Part shown: positions 7,676 through 14,558 of the stretch, piece after piece
Position numbering within the stretch: the stretch's first letter is position 1
Layout: each line of letters opens with the position of its first letter
DNA from: Planctomycetaceae bacterium
Lineage (GTDB): Bacteria; Planctomycetota; Planctomycetia; Planctomycetales; Planctomycetaceae
Reading direction: 5' to 3'
Length of the DNA: 14,558 nucleotides
NCBI GenBank assembly: GCA_029259875.1
Contig: JAJDEK010000569.1
Location: 1 to 14,558 of the forward strand
The notes under the pieces: model-generated
Databases searched by the model: none
The model's input: the letters and a program-made list of their open reading frames with translations, nothing else
Told to the model about the DNA's origin: nothing
Program-made: the position numbers and the translations under genes

Positions 7676-7893
7676 ATATGGCCCCTGATAAAATCAAATT
7701 CACTATAAATTAACTCGATCATCATATAACATGCATATTGTGATATCGACTAAAATCTATTGAAACAGGGGCTTTAGAGGGGAACTATATTACTCCTCGA
7801 TAAATAAAAAACTGCGGAGACATAAAAAAGCATGTACATTTCAATGTATTCTGTGACGAGGCGCGGAGTCTGTATAGTGAATCGACTTTGACC
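7676..7893. other. Intergenic region upstream of the phosphatase gene, AT-rich with short palindromes
   Basis: These 218 bases separate the start of the phosphatase gene from the WD40 remnant and should hold the promoter of the phosphatase-bestrophin pair. AT-rich sequence at 7685-7760 would suit a minus-strand promoter, but I could not assign a convincing -35/-10 pair. The palindrome TACATT-TC-AATGTA lies at 7835-7848. CTATTGAAACAGG (7758-7770) recurs at 14395-14407. No ORF of note is present. Confidence 0.4.
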
Positions 7894-8300
7894 TCATTCA
7901 TTCGCCTTTTTTCTTTTCGTCGAAAACTCAAACCAACGCCGTGTTCCACCAGTTTCTATTCCCACCGCCAATGAATCACCCGATTCACTGAACACTAAAC
8001 CTGCTCCTTCACCTTTCGGTACTGGCTCATCAAACACGATCCCCCAGTTGTGGATATCATAAATCAACAACTGGCCATTATTTCTGAACACCGCTAGTAG
8101 AGGTTTCGTAGGGTGAAATTGAGAATGAACAAAGCGTGCATCGGTTTCAATTCGATGAATCAGTTTTCCTATCGATGCATCAAAAATATGCACCAAGCCT
8201 TCATGAGTGTCAAATGAAATTCATTGACCGTTGGGTGCCACACAATGTTGGTGTCTGGTGCAAGGTATGCTCTGTTTTCCTGGTCTTTTCCCTGCTCGTT
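7894..8300 (-). pseudogene. Frameshifted C-terminal remnant of a WD40-repeat protein
   Basis: On the minus strand a 100-codon frame from TTG 8196 to the stop at 7894 contains repeated WD40-like blades: GLVHIFDA then FHPTKPLLAVFRNNGQLLIYDIHNW, followed by a third blade with GDSLAVGIETGG and a basic tail (STKRKKANE). The frame can be read upstream as ISFDTHEG, where it meets a TGA at 8221-8223. A neighbouring frame continues upstream from there as AYLAPDTNIVWHPTVNE, back to a TAA at 8301-8303. Joined by a one-base shift near 8220, the two give a continuous blade pattern, HP...SFDTHEGLVHIFD. This suggests a decayed gene whose N-terminal part is lost. No ribosome site supports expression of the short frame as an intact gene. 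The parent protein cannot be named. Confidence 0.5.
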
Positions 8301-8930
8301 TTATACTTCCGGATTTTCAGTTAGGGCTGCACGTCTCTATTGCTTATGATCTTCGGTGATTGTGCTCGGCGGATTCTTTTGTCCGTTTCTGGTAGGTCGT
8401 TCTCGTGTTTCGTCGGATATGTTTTTTATGTCTTTCTGAGTTTGATGTTCCCTGTTTTATTCTGGTTTGAGAGGTGAGAGTCGTCATGTTTGCATTTCCT
8501 TTGATTGAACGAGGGCTCGTTATGTCGTGTTGGTCTTATCATGCCCAACGGCACACAAGGGTCAAGAGAAACTTATGCGCCTTAATGTCTCAGAAGTGGT
8601 ACGAAATTGCGGTTTGGAATCACTTAGGCTGTCAGAAAGCCTGCTCAAAAGGAGCGATTCAATACGAGACAGCGGAAACCGGTTCCCGTTCTTCAGGTGA
8701 AAATGTGGAAAAAACGGGTCATTTTATGATGAAGAAACTGAGGCTGTGCATGGTGTGCAGTGGTCAAAAAAAACGCCTCGCGCGCGCGACACAGAACAGG
8801 GTAGTTTCTGGAGGGGCACAGCTGTGTCAAACTCTGAAATATCACTAAACAACAGGAGTAAAAGCGAAGTTCACAGAGTCACGAAATTGTCAAGTGCGTT
8901 TGTTTTATTCGTGGATTGTGGCAGAAGACT

Positions 8931-9119
8931 TTAAGCGGCAGAATGAATTTTTGACAGCATCTCTTTATGAGTGTTCGCCACATGCTGCTGATATTGCTGG
9001 ATCACATCGGCCACGAACTGTTTCGCAGTCAGGTGTTCTTTCAAATAACTGGAGACTTTTGTGATTCGTGAAGAGAGGTAAATCATCAAGTCCAGCTCGA
9101 TCTGGAAGAAGCATCCCAA
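8931..9119 (-). pseudogene. Possible hypothetical protein fragment, helical
   Basis: A 62-codon minus-strand frame begins with TTG 9119, or ATG at residue 12, and ends with TAA at 8931. Residues 16-62 read like amphipathic helices, including SSYLKEHLTAKQFVADVIQQ and HVANTHKEML. Upstream in the same frame are two TAG stops within a few codons (near 9123-9132), beyond which the frame stays open for over twenty codons. No ribosome site is evident. It may be the C-terminal remnant of a lost gene or a chance ORF. I do not recognise a family. Confidence 0.25.
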
Positions 9120-9221
9120 CGGCTAGAACTAGAATGCCAGATCATTGTATCGAACGAAAAACAACCTTATTCGAAAGTCATTTTCAAATCTTGATGAAAC
9201 ATCTCTGGCTCCACCCGTGAG

Positions 9222-9250
9222 TTGACAGGTAGAATCAGCATTAAGACAAT
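9222..9250 (+). promoter_or_regulatory. Candidate sigma-70 promoter of the sulfatase pair
   Basis: TTGACA (9222-9227) is an exact -35 consensus. It is followed after 17 bases by GACAAT (9245-9250), which keeps the critical second A and final T of TATAAT. Transcription would start near 9257, leaving a leader of about 60 bases before ATG 9319. This is the clearest promoter-like pair in the window, but planctomycete promoters are poorly defined. Confidence 0.4.
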
Positions 9251-9318
9251 AAAAGTAAGTTTAAGTATGATATTTAAAACGTCTTGTTTCACAGCATCAG
9301 CAGCAAGCACACGCGCTA

Positions 9319-10977
9319 ATGGACAATAATAGAATGTATTTATCACTCACTACAGCGCAGTTCAAACATCGGTTCAACATTCTTCCTATGTTATCGTTAG
9401 TCGTTCTGTTTTTGCCATTCATTTTTGTACAAGCAGTGAAAGCCAGTCCGACTGAGCTGCCTAACATCATTCTGATCATGGCAGATGACCTCGGCTTTTC
9501 TGATCTAGGGTGTTATGGCTCTGAAATCAAGACACCGCATCTGGACCAGTTAGCGAAAGAAGGCTTGCGGTTCTCTCAATTTTATAATGCCGGCCGCTGC
9601 TGCCCGACCCGCGCTTCGCTTATGACGGGACTCTATTCACACCAAGCCGGCATGGGCTGGATGAACCGCAATGATAAACTTCCCGGTTATCAAGGTGAAC
9701 TCAACCAAAACTGTGTCGGCCTGGCGGAAATACTCTCGTCAGCGAACTATCATTGTTACCACGTTGGTAAATGGCATCTCACGTATCGCATGCGGAAAGC
9801 CAATGAGAATTGGCCCCTCGGTCGCGGATTTCATCACGCATACGGAACAGGAGGAGGTGGGAATTATTTTGCTCCCAAGCCACTCTATGAAGACAACCGC
9901 CTGATCAAACCACCTCAAGCAGATTATTATATCACGGATGCCTTCAGTCAAAGAGCCGTTGATTACCTGAAAAAACACTCACAGCAACAATTAGAAAAAC
10001 CGTTTTTTCTCTATTTGGCATATACGGCTCCCCATTTCCCGCTGCATGCCAAACCTGCTGATATCGCCCGTTACCAGAGACAATACCAAAAAGGCTGGGA
10101 TCAGCTCAGAGAAGAACGTCACCGAAAGATGAAAGAGATCGGCCTCATTAATTGCCCGCTCTCTGCCCGTGATCCTGATGCGAAACAATGGAATACGCTA
10201 TCAGAAACCGAGCAGAAAGAATGGGACCTGCGGATGGCTGTGTACGCTGCCATGATCACTAGCATGGATCAAGGTATCGGTCAGGTACTCTCACAAATCG
10301 AGCAAATGGGTGTCTCAAAGAATACACTGGTGCTCTTCGTATCCGACAACGGTGCCAGTGCTGAATTTATCGACCGGGGACACCAACCAGGCGCAGTGAC
10401 TGGCACGCGCGAATCGTTCCGCTGTGCAGAAGTTGGCTGGGCCAACACTAGCAACACACCCTTCCGTTTCCATAAAATGTGGATGCATGAAGGGGGCATT
10501 TCGACGCCTCTGATTGTGCGCTGGCCTGCACAAATCCAACAAACGGGTGGCTGGACGAATCAAACAGGCCACGTGATTGATCTGATGGCGACCTGCGTTG
10601 ATGTTTCAAAAGCAAAGTACCCGACTATGAAAAATGGTCAGAAAATTACTCCTCTGGCAGGAAAAAGTCTGCTACCTACCTTTCAGAATCCAAAGAAAAC
10701 GGAACAACGGACGCTTTACTGGGAACATGAAGGCAACAAAGCCATACGTCAGGGAGATTGGAAGCTCGTCAAACAACACAAACAAGATTGGGAACTTTAC
10801 AATTTGAATCGTGATCGAAGCGAACTCACCAATCTAGCAAAAGTACATCCGGAACTGGTTTCTACACTTTCAAAATCCTGGAATACATGGGCTCAAAAGT
10901 CAAACGTTGTCCCTTGGGAAACATTACCACAGCCCGGTTATCGTAAAAAAGGTCCGGCTTTTTATCGAAAAAAGTAA
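9319..10977 (+). CDS. Secreted arylsulfatase, S1 family (S1_4-like)
   Basis: The 552-residue protein has an N-terminal hydrophobic segment (about 20-40) ending in VKAS, a probable signal peptide. ATG 9319 is the first start; ATG 9334 (residue 6) is equally possible and neither has a clear ribosome site. The sulfatase signature CCPTRASLMTG starts at 94, so Cys94 in CxPxR would be converted to formylglycine. Metal and substrate residues include Asp56-Asp57, GKWH (150-153), His239 in APHFP, Asp343-Asn344 and Lys386 in FRFHKMWMHEGG. The NTSNTPFRFHK...HEGG block and the length are typical of the AtsA-like arylsulfatase branch. It would cleave sulfate esters in the periplasm or outside the cell. 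The next gene, 35 bases downstream, is a second sulfatase, presumably in the same transcript. Confidence 0.92.
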   Translation: MDNNRMYLSLTTAQFKHRFNILPMLSLVVLFLPFIFVQAVKASPTELPNIILIMADDLGFSDLGCYGSEIKTPHLDQLAKEGLRFSQFYNAGRCCPTRASLMTGLYSHQAGMGWMNRNDKLPGYQGELNQNCVGLAEILSSANYHCYHVGKWHLTYRMRKANENWPLGRGFHHAYGTGGGGNYFAPKPLYEDNRLIKPPQADYYITDAFSQRAVDYLKKHSQQQLEKPFFLYLAYTAPHFPLHAKPADIARYQRQYQKGWDQLREERHRKMKEIGLINCPLSARDPDAKQWNTLSETEQKEWDLRMAVYAAMITSMDQGIGQVLSQIEQMGVSKNTLVLFVSDNGASAEFIDRGHQPGAVTGTRESFRCAEVGWANTSNTPFRFHKMWMHEGGISTPLIVRWPAQIQQTGGWTNQTGHVIDLMATCVDVSKAKYPTMKNGQKITPLAGKSLLPTFQNPKKTEQRTLYWEHEGNKAIRQGDWKLVKQHKQDWELYNLNRDRSELTNLAKVHPELVSTLSKSWNTWAQKSNVVPWETLPQPGYRKKGPAFYRKK

Positions 10978-10981
10978 ATCT

Positions 10982-11008
10982 TCATCTGAATCTCTGATAT
11001 CAGGATGA
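10982..11008 (+). promoter_or_regulatory. Inter-sulfatase hairpin overlapping the downstream ribosome site
   Basis: In the 35-base gap, TCATCTGA (10982-10989) can pair with TCA-G-GATGA (11000-11008) with one bulged G. The arm covers AGGA (11002-11005), the Shine-Dalgarno site for ATG 11013. CTGATATCAG (10994-11003) is a competing 10-base palindrome. The structure could modulate translation of the second sulfatase, but short hairpins of this size can occur by chance. Confidence 0.25.
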
Positions 11009-11012
11009 CACC

Positions 11013-12494
11013 ATGCTTGATCACTACCAATTGCTGTTATTCGTTGTCTGTCTATTTATTACTCCTGCTGCCGATCTCTATGCGGCGGAATCACCACAGT
11101 CAACGAAGCCCAATATTATCCTGATCCTGATCGATGACATGGGTTGGCCCGACCCTACTTGCTACGGGCATGCTTTTCATGAAACGCCAAACATTGATCA
11201 GCTTGCTAACGATGGCGTCCGCTTTACTGATTTTTATGCAGCTTGCCCGGTCTGTTCCCCCACGCGTGCCAGCATTCAGGCAGGACAGTATCAGGCGCGT
11301 CTGCATCTGACTGATTTCATTCCCGGTCATTGGCGCCCCTTTGAAAAACTGATCGTTCCCGAGAATGCCCCTTACCTGCCACTTGAAATTGTAACTCCCG
11401 CTGAACTGCTCAACTCATCCGGTTACACGACTGCTTATTTCGGTAAATGGCATTTAGGACCAGACTCACATAATCCTGACAAGCAGGGCTACCAAACTTC
11501 GCTCGTCACAAAAGGTCGCCATTTTGCACCGCGATTTAAAACCACTCCCAAATCGGATGTTCCAAAGAACGCGTATCTAGGTGACTTTCTGACTGACAAA
11601 ACAATCGAATTCATGCAACAAAACAAAACCCACCCCTTCTTTGTTCAACTGTCGCATTATGCGGTTCATATCCCATTGGAAGCCAAGCAACGGGAGATAG
11701 TAAAATATCAACAGAAACCAAAACCAACTACGGGAGTAAATAACCCCGTCTATGCCGCGATGGTAGCACATGTGGACCAAAGTGTGGGACGGATTGTAAA
11801 AGCACTCGATGAATTACAGCTTTCAGATAACACGATTGTCATTTTTACTTCTGATAATGGTGGCCTGCGCCAAACGTTTTCTGGCGGCGAAACGGTATCC
11901 ACAAATGCCCCTCTCAGAGATGAAAAAGGCTCGCTTTACGAAGGGGGCATTCGGGTTCCTCTCATTATCAAGTGGCCGGGAGTTGCAAAAGCGGGAACAA
12001 CTTGCGAGGAACCGACGATCAGCGTCGATTTCTGGCCTACACTGGCCGAGATTGGTGAAGCCAAGCTGAAAGAACATCAAATTATAGACGGCTTGAGTCT
12101 TGTCCCCCTCATCAAAGATCCCACCAGCCACCTCAATCGGGACGCGATCTATTTTCATTATCCTCACTATCATCATTCGGAACCCGCAGGTGCCATTCGT
12201 GCTGGTGACTGGAAGCTGATTGAATTCTTCGCTGACGACAGACAGGAGCTTTATAATCTGAAACAAGATCTGTCCGAAAGAACCAATCTGACAGCAACGA
12301 TGCCTCAAAAGGCGGCTGAATTACAGCAAAAGCTGTCAGACTGGAGAAAAACAACCACGGCTGCATTACCTAAGAAAAATCCCAAGTATGATGCCCAGCG
12401 GTCGTCTGAGTGGTGGAGTCGACGTACAAATCAACCAGTCAAAAAACGAAATCCGAAGAAAGTGGATCAGACAAGGACACTGAAGAGTAAGTGA
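11013..12494 (+). CDS. Secreted sulfatase, S1 family (S1_16-like)
   Basis: The 493-residue protein starts at ATG 11013 with AGGA at a good distance. A signal peptide covers about 1-24 (LLLFVVCLFITPAADLYA). The signature CSPTRASIQAGQY places the formylglycine Cys at 81. Asp41-Asp42, GKWHLG (145-150), His219, Asp281-Asn282 and Lys305 in the DEKGSLYEGG block supply the usual metal and sulfate ligands. The DEKGSLYEGGIRVPLIIKWPG pattern and size fit S1_16-type enzymes, which act on sulfated glycans in marine Bacteroidetes and Planctomycetota. The C-terminal 40 residues are basic and rich in Lys, Arg and Trp. It differs clearly from the upstream sulfatase, so the two probably have different regiospecificity rather than being a recent duplication. 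Substrate is unknown. Confidence 0.92.
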   Translation: MLDHYQLLLFVVCLFITPAADLYAAESPQSTKPNIILILIDDMGWPDPTCYGHAFHETPNIDQLANDGVRFTDFYAACPVCSPTRASIQAGQYQARLHLTDFIPGHWRPFEKLIVPENAPYLPLEIVTPAELLNSSGYTTAYFGKWHLGPDSHNPDKQGYQTSLVTKGRHFAPRFKTTPKSDVPKNAYLGDFLTDKTIEFMQQNKTHPFFVQLSHYAVHIPLEAKQREIVKYQQKPKPTTGVNNPVYAAMVAHVDQSVGRIVKALDELQLSDNTIVIFTSDNGGLRQTFSGGETVSTNAPLRDEKGSLYEGGIRVPLIIKWPGVAKAGTTCEEPTISVDFWPTLAEIGEAKLKEHQIIDGLSLVPLIKDPTSHLNRDAIYFHYPHYHHSEPAGAIRAGDWKLIEFFADDRQELYNLKQDLSERTNLTATMPQKAAELQQKLSDWRKTTTAALPKKNPKYDAQRSSEWWSRRTNQPVKKRNPKKVDQTRTLKSK

Positions 12495-12524
12495 TCCCTT
12501 GATTCTGATTAAATAAATCGGGAT
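12494..12524 (+). terminator. Possible transcription terminator or hairpin after the second sulfatase gene
   Basis: ATCCC (12494-12498) pairs with GGGAT (12520-12524), and inside it GATT (12501-12504) pairs with AATC (12516-12519), leaving a two-base bulge and an 11-base loop. The following sequence is T-rich but interrupted (ATTCTTATATTCGTTT). The hairpin begins at the stop codon. It would separate the sulfatase pair from the dehydratase gene, but the weak U-tract makes this uncertain. Confidence 0.3.
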
Positions 12525-12635
12525 ATTCTTATATTCGTTTCCTTCTCGCCGTTTACTCCCGGTTTGTTATCACATTGTGTATACTCCAGAGCAGCAATCA
12601 GTACGTCTTCTACCTATTTAGATCGTAAATCCAAT

Positions 12636-14192
12636 ATGACATCAATTCAGAATTCTCCACTGTTAAAACTTCATCAGGAAGACAATATTGCCATTGCTCG
12701 CAATTCTGTGACCGAAAACCAGGAGTGCGCACTCTCTGAAAACGAAAGTGTGACTACGAGAGAAAGTATTGATCTGGGCCATAAAGTGGCTATTCAGAAT
12801 ATTTCCAGTGGTGAACCAATCCGTAAATTTGGACAGACGATCGGCTTTGCCACGTCAGACATTCAATCCGGGGACTGGATTCACAGTCATAACCTGGAAT
12901 CCGGCGTGTTAAGTCTGGACTATGCCTATTCGACGGATGTCCCTGCTCCCCCGAAAGCCATTGAAGGCCGGACTTTTATGGGCTACCGTCGTCCGAACGG
13001 GAAAGCAGGTACGAGAAACTATCTGGCGATTATCAGTACGGTCAACTGTTCTGCTACCGCGTCCAAATATATTGCCCGAGAGTTGGCCCAAACCTCGTTG
13101 GCAGACTACCCCAATATTGACGGTATTATCCCGTTGGTTCACAAAGGGGGATGTGCTATGCAATATGACGGGGAAGATCACCATCAGCTTATGCGGACCC
13201 TGGGTGGTTTTGCAAAACATCCGAATATTGGTGCTTATGTTGTTCTGGGGTTAGGTTGTGAAACCGGACAAGGTTCGTTTCTCTCTGAATCAGAAGGTCT
13301 TGTCCAATTAGCGAACCCCAACGAGCCTCAAAACCAAGGCCCTCTGGTACTCAACATCCAAGATATAGGGGGAATAGCCAAAACAGTCAAAAAAGTGACC
13401 GCACTTTTAAAAGAGTATTTACCTCAGGTCAATGATGTCACCCGCGTTCCGATTCCGGTCTCGGAATTAATTCTAGGTACGGAGTGTGGTGGGAGTGATG
13501 GAAACAGTGGTGTGACTGCCAACCCCGCATTGGGAATTGCCAGCGATCTTTTAGTCGCACATGGCGCTACCTCAATTCTGGGAGAAACCTCGGAAATCTA
13601 TGGCGGAGAACATCTTCTCACCCGTCGCGCAGTCACACCTGAAATTGGAAAAAAACTAATCGACCGGATTAAGTGGTGGGAAGAATACACTGGCAAGTTT
13701 GGAGTCGTGATTGATAACAATCCCTCTGTTGGTAACAAAAGAGGCGGTTTAACCACGATTTATGAAAAGTCACTGGGTGCCATTGCCAAAGGGGGTAGTA
13801 CTGCTTTGCGGGAAGTCTATCGATTCGCAGAACCAGTGACCGAAAAAGGCTTTGTGATCATGGACACCCCCGGCTATGACCCCGCTTCTGTGACTGGCAT
13901 GGTTGCAGGTGGAGCGAATGTCGTGACTTTCACCACTGGCCGAGGGAGCTGCTTCGGATGTAAACCAGTCCCTAGTATTAAGATCTCTACGAACACCCCC
14001 ATGTATGAGCGAATGCAGGATGACATGGACCTCGATGCTGGCAGAATTTTAAACGGTACTTCCGTTGAACAGGTGGGAGAGGAAATCTTCGAGCTGATCA
14101 TTGAAGTGGCCAGCGGTAAAAAAACAAAGAGTGAGGCCCAAGGCATTGGAGACGAGGAATTCTGCCCCTGGAGTATAGGACCAGTCCTCTAA
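12636..14192 (+). CDS. UxaA/GarD-family sugar-acid dehydratase (altronate/galactarate type)
   Basis: ATG 12636 gives 518 residues; the frame extends to a TTG at 12564, but the added 24 residues look non-conserved. No strong ribosome site is seen. Residues about 8-86 form a SAF domain ending in GDWIHSHNLESG (79-90). The catalytic domain opens with GYRRPNGKAGTRNYLAIISTVNC (116-138) and carries GLGCETGQG (205-213), GTECGGSDGNSG (281-292), GNKRGGLTTIYEKSLGAIAKGG (366-387) and GRGSCFGCKPVPSIK (435-449). The family eliminates water from D-altronate, D-galactarate or related acids in uronate catabolism, using an iron-type metal. Length fits both UxaA (about 495) and GarD (about 523), so substrate is not decided. 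The gene follows the sulfatases by 141 bases, suggesting use of uronic acids from sulfated polysaccharides. Confidence 0.88.
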   Translation: MTSIQNSPLLKLHQEDNIAIARNSVTENQECALSENESVTTRESIDLGHKVAIQNISSGEPIRKFGQTIGFATSDIQSGDWIHSHNLESGVLSLDYAYSTDVPAPPKAIEGRTFMGYRRPNGKAGTRNYLAIISTVNCSATASKYIARELAQTSLADYPNIDGIIPLVHKGGCAMQYDGEDHHQLMRTLGGFAKHPNIGAYVVLGLGCETGQGSFLSESEGLVQLANPNEPQNQGPLVLNIQDIGGIAKTVKKVTALLKEYLPQVNDVTRVPIPVSELILGTECGGSDGNSGVTANPALGIASDLLVAHGATSILGETSEIYGGEHLLTRRAVTPEIGKKLIDRIKWWEEYTGKFGVVIDNNPSVGNKRGGLTTIYEKSLGAIAKGGSTALREVYRFAEPVTEKGFVIMDTPGYDPASVTGMVAGGANVVTFTTGRGSCFGCKPVPSIKISTNTPMYERMQDDMDLDAGRILNGTSVEQVGEEIFELIIEVASGKKTKSEAQGIGDEEFCPWSIGPVL

Positions 14193-14545
14193 ACCATTCT
14201 TTCTCTCTATCTTATATTATGACGCGATCACATTTATGAATTTCAGTTCTAAAATCTGATACTCTCTACTAAATTTGCTCTATCTATCTGATATAAATAA
14301 ACTTAGAACGAAACAAACAGGATATTTCTACAAATCTCCATCTCAACAAATGTCCATAAGACCACCATTTCAAGCTTCAATACAACCGTTAAAACTATTG
14401 AAACAGGAAAATTCGGTATCTTCCGAATAATCGCTACAGTTTAACAGAAGCCACGTCCGATATAACCAGCAACAGACTCCGCGCTTTCCCGTTTTAGACG
14501 GCGCGAATTGTTATCAAAGTTTCCGCTGTTTGTAAGGACGTATAG
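14193..14545. other. Intergenic region at the right end of the window
   Basis: This AT-rich stretch follows the dehydratase. A perfect 6-bp hairpin, ATTCGG (14411-14416) with CCGAAT (14423-14428), is followed on the minus strand by TTTT, so it could be a weak terminator for a minus-strand gene. CGCGC (14480-14484) and GCGCG (14501-14505) form another inverted repeat. A minus-strand frame is open from the edge to a TAA at 14441 (38 codons). It could be the C-terminus of a gene outside the window, but I recognise nothing in it. Confidence 0.4.
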
Positions 14546-14558
14546 ATGCGGCTTCTTC
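14546..14558 (+). CDS. Possible start of a plus-strand gene cut by the window edge
   Basis: ATG 14546 is preceded by AAGGA at about seven bases, a good Shine-Dalgarno match, and continues as Met-Arg-Leu-Leu, like the start of a signal peptide or membrane protein. Only four codons are visible. The competing minus-strand frame through the same bases means this is tentative. Confidence 0.3.

Larger units (their letters stand above)
8301..9318. other. Roughly 1-kb region without a convincing gene; probably decayed sequence
   Basis: Plus-strand sequence from about 8240 to 8530 is strikingly T-rich and A-poor; 8401-8460 has 33 T and 6 A. From 8474 to 8934 several short frames overlap (8474-8848, 8574-8699, 8746-8934), none with a recognised domain, ribosome site or typical composition. 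A (CG)5 run lies at 8779-8788 after an eight-A tract. A minus-strand 62-codon frame at 8931-9119 is listed separately. From 9120 to 9318 the sequence is AT-rich and likely contains the sulfatase promoter. No tRNA, insertion sequence or CRISPR repeat was seen. Confidence 0.5.

Noticed and set aside
8779..8788. (CG)5 run as a Z-DNA or regulatory element
   Set aside because: Short, and a nearly identical GCGCGCGCGAC run occurs inside the coding sequence near 165-175; no supporting structure.
8474..8848. 124-codon ORF starting with GTG
   Set aside because: Composition is not protein-like, there is no domain, and other frames across the same bases look equally plausible.
11823..12308. 161-codon minus-strand ORF inside the second sulfatase gene
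   Set aside because: Antisense shadow of a well-supported sulfatase; no motif of its own.
1..14558. CRISPR array, tRNA, insertion sequence or phage module
   Set aside because: No regularly spaced repeats, cloverleaf-like sequence, transposase motifs or terminal inverted repeats were seen on reading.

Overview
The window looks like a chromosomal segment of a Planctomycetota bacterium, probably a marine Gimesia/Rubinisphaera-like member. This is inferred from the moderate GC, the secreted S1 sulfatases, the sparse Shine-Dalgarno sites, the use of GTG/TTG starts, and the many signal-peptide or membrane proteins between loosely packed, strand-switching genes. There is no rRNA, tRNA, ribosomal protein or other phylogenetic marker, so the assignment is tentative. 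I saw no phage, integrase, transposase, CRISPR array or obvious mobile element.

Left part (1-2492): a membrane protein cut at its 5' end has the features of an ion-channel voltage-sensor domain plus a coiled coil, with no pore module. It converges on a secreted alpha/beta-hydrolase-fold protein whose catalytic positions look degenerate. A divergent intergenic region with nested inverted repeats leads to a small membrane-anchored ComEA-like helix-hairpin-helix protein.

Centre (2721-7675): a plus-strand operon encodes a DUF485 protein, an ActP-like sodium:acetate/monocarboxylate symporter with a long hydrophilic insertion, and a DUF695 protein. Both junctions overlap by 4 bases. It converges on a minus-strand pair: a PP2C/SpoIIE-type phosphatase with a receiver-like N-terminus that has lost its phosphoacceptor Asp, and a bestrophin-type anion channel downstream.

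Region 7676-9318 is mostly non-coding. It holds a frameshifted WD40 remnant, a strongly T-rich/A-poor stretch on the plus strand, and a few short ORFs without recognisable domains. It looks like decayed sequence.

Right part (9319-14192): two secreted sulfatases of different S1 types lie in tandem, preceded by a plausible sigma-70 promoter. A UxaA/GarD-type sugar-acid dehydratase follows. Together these suggest, by inference, desulfation of sulfated polysaccharides and catabolism of the released uronic or aldaric acids. The last 366 bases hold no complete gene, but a new plus-strand gene may begin at 14546.

No clearly new multi-gene system is evident. The best leads are the pore-less voltage-sensor protein, the pseudo-receiver phosphatase next to a bestrophin channel, and the translationally coupled symporter operon with its enlarged loop and DUF695 partner.
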